Shown piece after piece: positions 13,575 to 14,621 of a stretch of 14,621 bases of DNA. Source of the stretch: an uncultured Eubacteriales bacterium (GTDB lineage: Bacteria > Bacillota_A > Clostridia > Oscillospirales > Oscillospiraceae); contig CATIYU010000294.1 of NCBI GenBank assembly GCA_949739085.1, forward strand, positions 1-14,621, given 5' to 3'. Numbering within the stretch: the first letter of the stretch is position 1; every line of letters begins with the position of its first letter. The notes under the pieces were generated by a model. The model was not told the DNA's origin. It was given only the letters and a program-made list of their open reading frames with translations, and searched no databases. The position numbers were made by a program, and so were the translations under genes.

Positions 13575-14621
13575 ATGGCAAAGAGCAAAACAGTTTTCTT
13601 CTGCACGGAATGCGGAAACGAGACCCCCAAGTGGGCAGGGAAGTGCCAGGCCTGCGGGGCCTGGAACACGATTGTGGAGCAGGAGGCCGCGCCCAAAACA
13701 AAGGGAGGACGGGCCATCCGGCAGGGAAGAGATGTCTTTCATACTGTGAAGGCAATTTCCTTGACAGAAGTTGATACCAGCCAGGAAATCCGCTTTTTCA
13801 CCGGCATGGGTGAGCTGGATCGGGTTCTGGGCGGCGGAGCGGTGAAGGGATCGCTGGTATTGGTGGGCGGCGCACCGGGCGTGGGTAAGTCCACGCTGAT
13901 GCTGCAAATCTGCGGCAGCCTGTGTCAGGCGAACCGGGTGCTGTACGTCTCTGGAGAGGAGTCGGTGCGGCAGCTGAAACTGCGTGCCCAGCGGCTGGGC
14001 GTGGCCAGCGGGAACCTGCTGGTCCTCTCGGAGACAGGGTTGGAGGATGTGCTGCAATCCGTCTCGGACGAGGAACCGGATATCTTGATAGTGGATTCTA
14101 TCCAGACCCTCTACAACGGCGCTCTGGAGAGCCCCCCTGGCAGCGTGGGCCAGGTGAAGGACTGCACCCTGGCCCTGATGCAGCTTGCCAAGGGCCGGGA
14201 TATCACGGTGTTTGTCATAGGTCATGTCAATAAGGAGGGGTCCATTGCCGGACCAAAGGTGCTGGAGCACATGGTGGACTGTGTGCTCTACTTTGAAGGG
14301 GAGCAGCACAGCACCTGCCGGATTCTCCGGGCGGCAAAAAACCGCTTTGGCGCTACCAATGAGATTGGCGTTTTTGAGATGTTGGACAGCGGGCTGGAGG
14401 AGGTGGAGAACCCCTCACAGATGCTTCTCTCCGGCCGGCCGGATGGTGCGCCGGGCACCTGTGTCACCTGTGTGATGGAGGGGGTCCGGCCCGTGCTGGC
14501 GGAAATCCAGGCGCTTCTGGCGCCCGCGTCCTACGGCAACGCCCGGCGGTCCAGCAACGACTTTGATTTCGGCCGGGCGGCTATGCTGCTGGCGGTGCTG
14601 GAGAAGCGGGGCGGACTGAAG
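13575..14621 (+). CDS. radA: DNA repair protein RadA, 3'-truncated by window end
   Basis: A RecA-related ATPase that helps process recombination intermediates by promoting branch migration. The frame is open for 349 codons to the last base; family members are about 450-460 residues, so roughly 100 are missing. Order: zinc ribbon with Cys10, Cys13, Cys24 and Cys27 (CTECG and CQACG); a RecA-like core with Walker A GGAPGVGKST (Lys105) and Walker B ILIVDSIQT; the RadA signature KNRFG at 255-259; then the start of the Lon-protease-like domain (GTCVTCVMEGVRPVLAEIQALL). ATG 13575 is preceded by GGAGGAG (13561-13567) at 7 nt. It follows the kinase-like gene by 74 nt with no terminator, so read-through from the promoter at 12455 is likely. 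Confidence 0.95.
   Translation, partial: MAKSKTVFFCTECGNETPKWAGKCQACGAWNTIVEQEAAPKTKGGRAIRQGRDVFHTVKAISLTEVDTSQEIRFFTGMGELDRVLGGGAVKGSLVLVGGAPGVGKSTLMLQICGSLCQANRVLYVSGEESVRQLKLRAQRLGVASGNLLVLSETGLEDVLQSVSDEEPDILIVDSIQTLYNGALESPPGSVGQVKDCTLALMQLAKGRDITVFVIGHVNKEGSIAGPKVLEHMVDCVLYFEGEQHSTCRILRAAKNRFGATNEIGVFEMLDSGLEEVENPSQMLLSGRPDGAPGTCVTCVMEGVRPVLAEIQALLAPASYGNARRSSNDFDFGRAAMLLAVLEKRGGLK

Noticed and set aside
1..14621. Defence system, phage, insertion sequence, CRISPR array or tRNA
   Set aside because: No transposase, integrase, nuclease cassette, regularly spaced repeat or cloverleaf was found; all genes fit chromosomal housekeeping, signalling and transport roles.

Overview
The window is about 14.6 kb of fairly GC-rich DNA. 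It is densely coding, and every gene lies on the + strand. YhaM-type exonuclease, RadA, PocR-AraC regulator, Gram-positive-style lipoprotein and large hybrid sensor kinases together suggest a Gram-positive gut Clostridia, most like Oscillospiraceae (Flavonifractor/Oscillibacter type). That assignment is inferred from protein style and not proven. No rRNA, tRNA, CRISPR array, insertion sequence or phage gene was seen.

Layout. (1) 1-4746: two tandem hybrid histidine kinases. The first has lost its 5' end to the window edge. The second is membrane-anchored, with an extracytoplasmic sensor and two receiver domains, of which the first lacks its phospho-acceptor Asp. (2) 4747-4954: a non-coding gap with several inverted repeats and a good promoter. 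(3) 4955-6605: a YhaM-family 3'-5' exoribonuclease and a YjjG/YfnB-type HAD nucleotidase, 16 nt apart, closed by a modest terminator. (4) 6656-8899: an M24 Xaa-Pro aminopeptidase with its own promoter and leader hairpin, followed by a PocR-AraC regulator that has no ordinary start codon at its natural N-terminus. (5) 8900-12453: a leader rich in inverted repeats, then a CUT1 carbohydrate ABC transporter (binding lipoprotein, terminator-like hairpin, two permeases) ending in a terminator. No ATPase gene is present. (6) 12455-14621: a near-consensus promoter, a thymidylate-kinase-like protein with an unexplained ~94-residue N-terminal domain, and radA, which runs off the right edge.

How the genes may work together. 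The PocR-AraC protein is the most likely local regulator of the transporter, because it sits immediately upstream and the intervening 211 nt carry two perfect 9-bp inverted repeats. The strong hairpin between the binding-protein gene and the permease genes probably lowers permease expression relative to the binding protein. The permeases probably borrow an MsmK-type ATPase encoded elsewhere. The two kinases have no DNA-binding response regulator within the window.

I found no clearly new multi-gene system. The most unusual features are small: a hairpin that appears to bring a distant Shine-Dalgarno next to the yhaM start, the non-standard start of the AraC regulator, the degenerate receiver, and the extended thymidylate-kinase-like protein.
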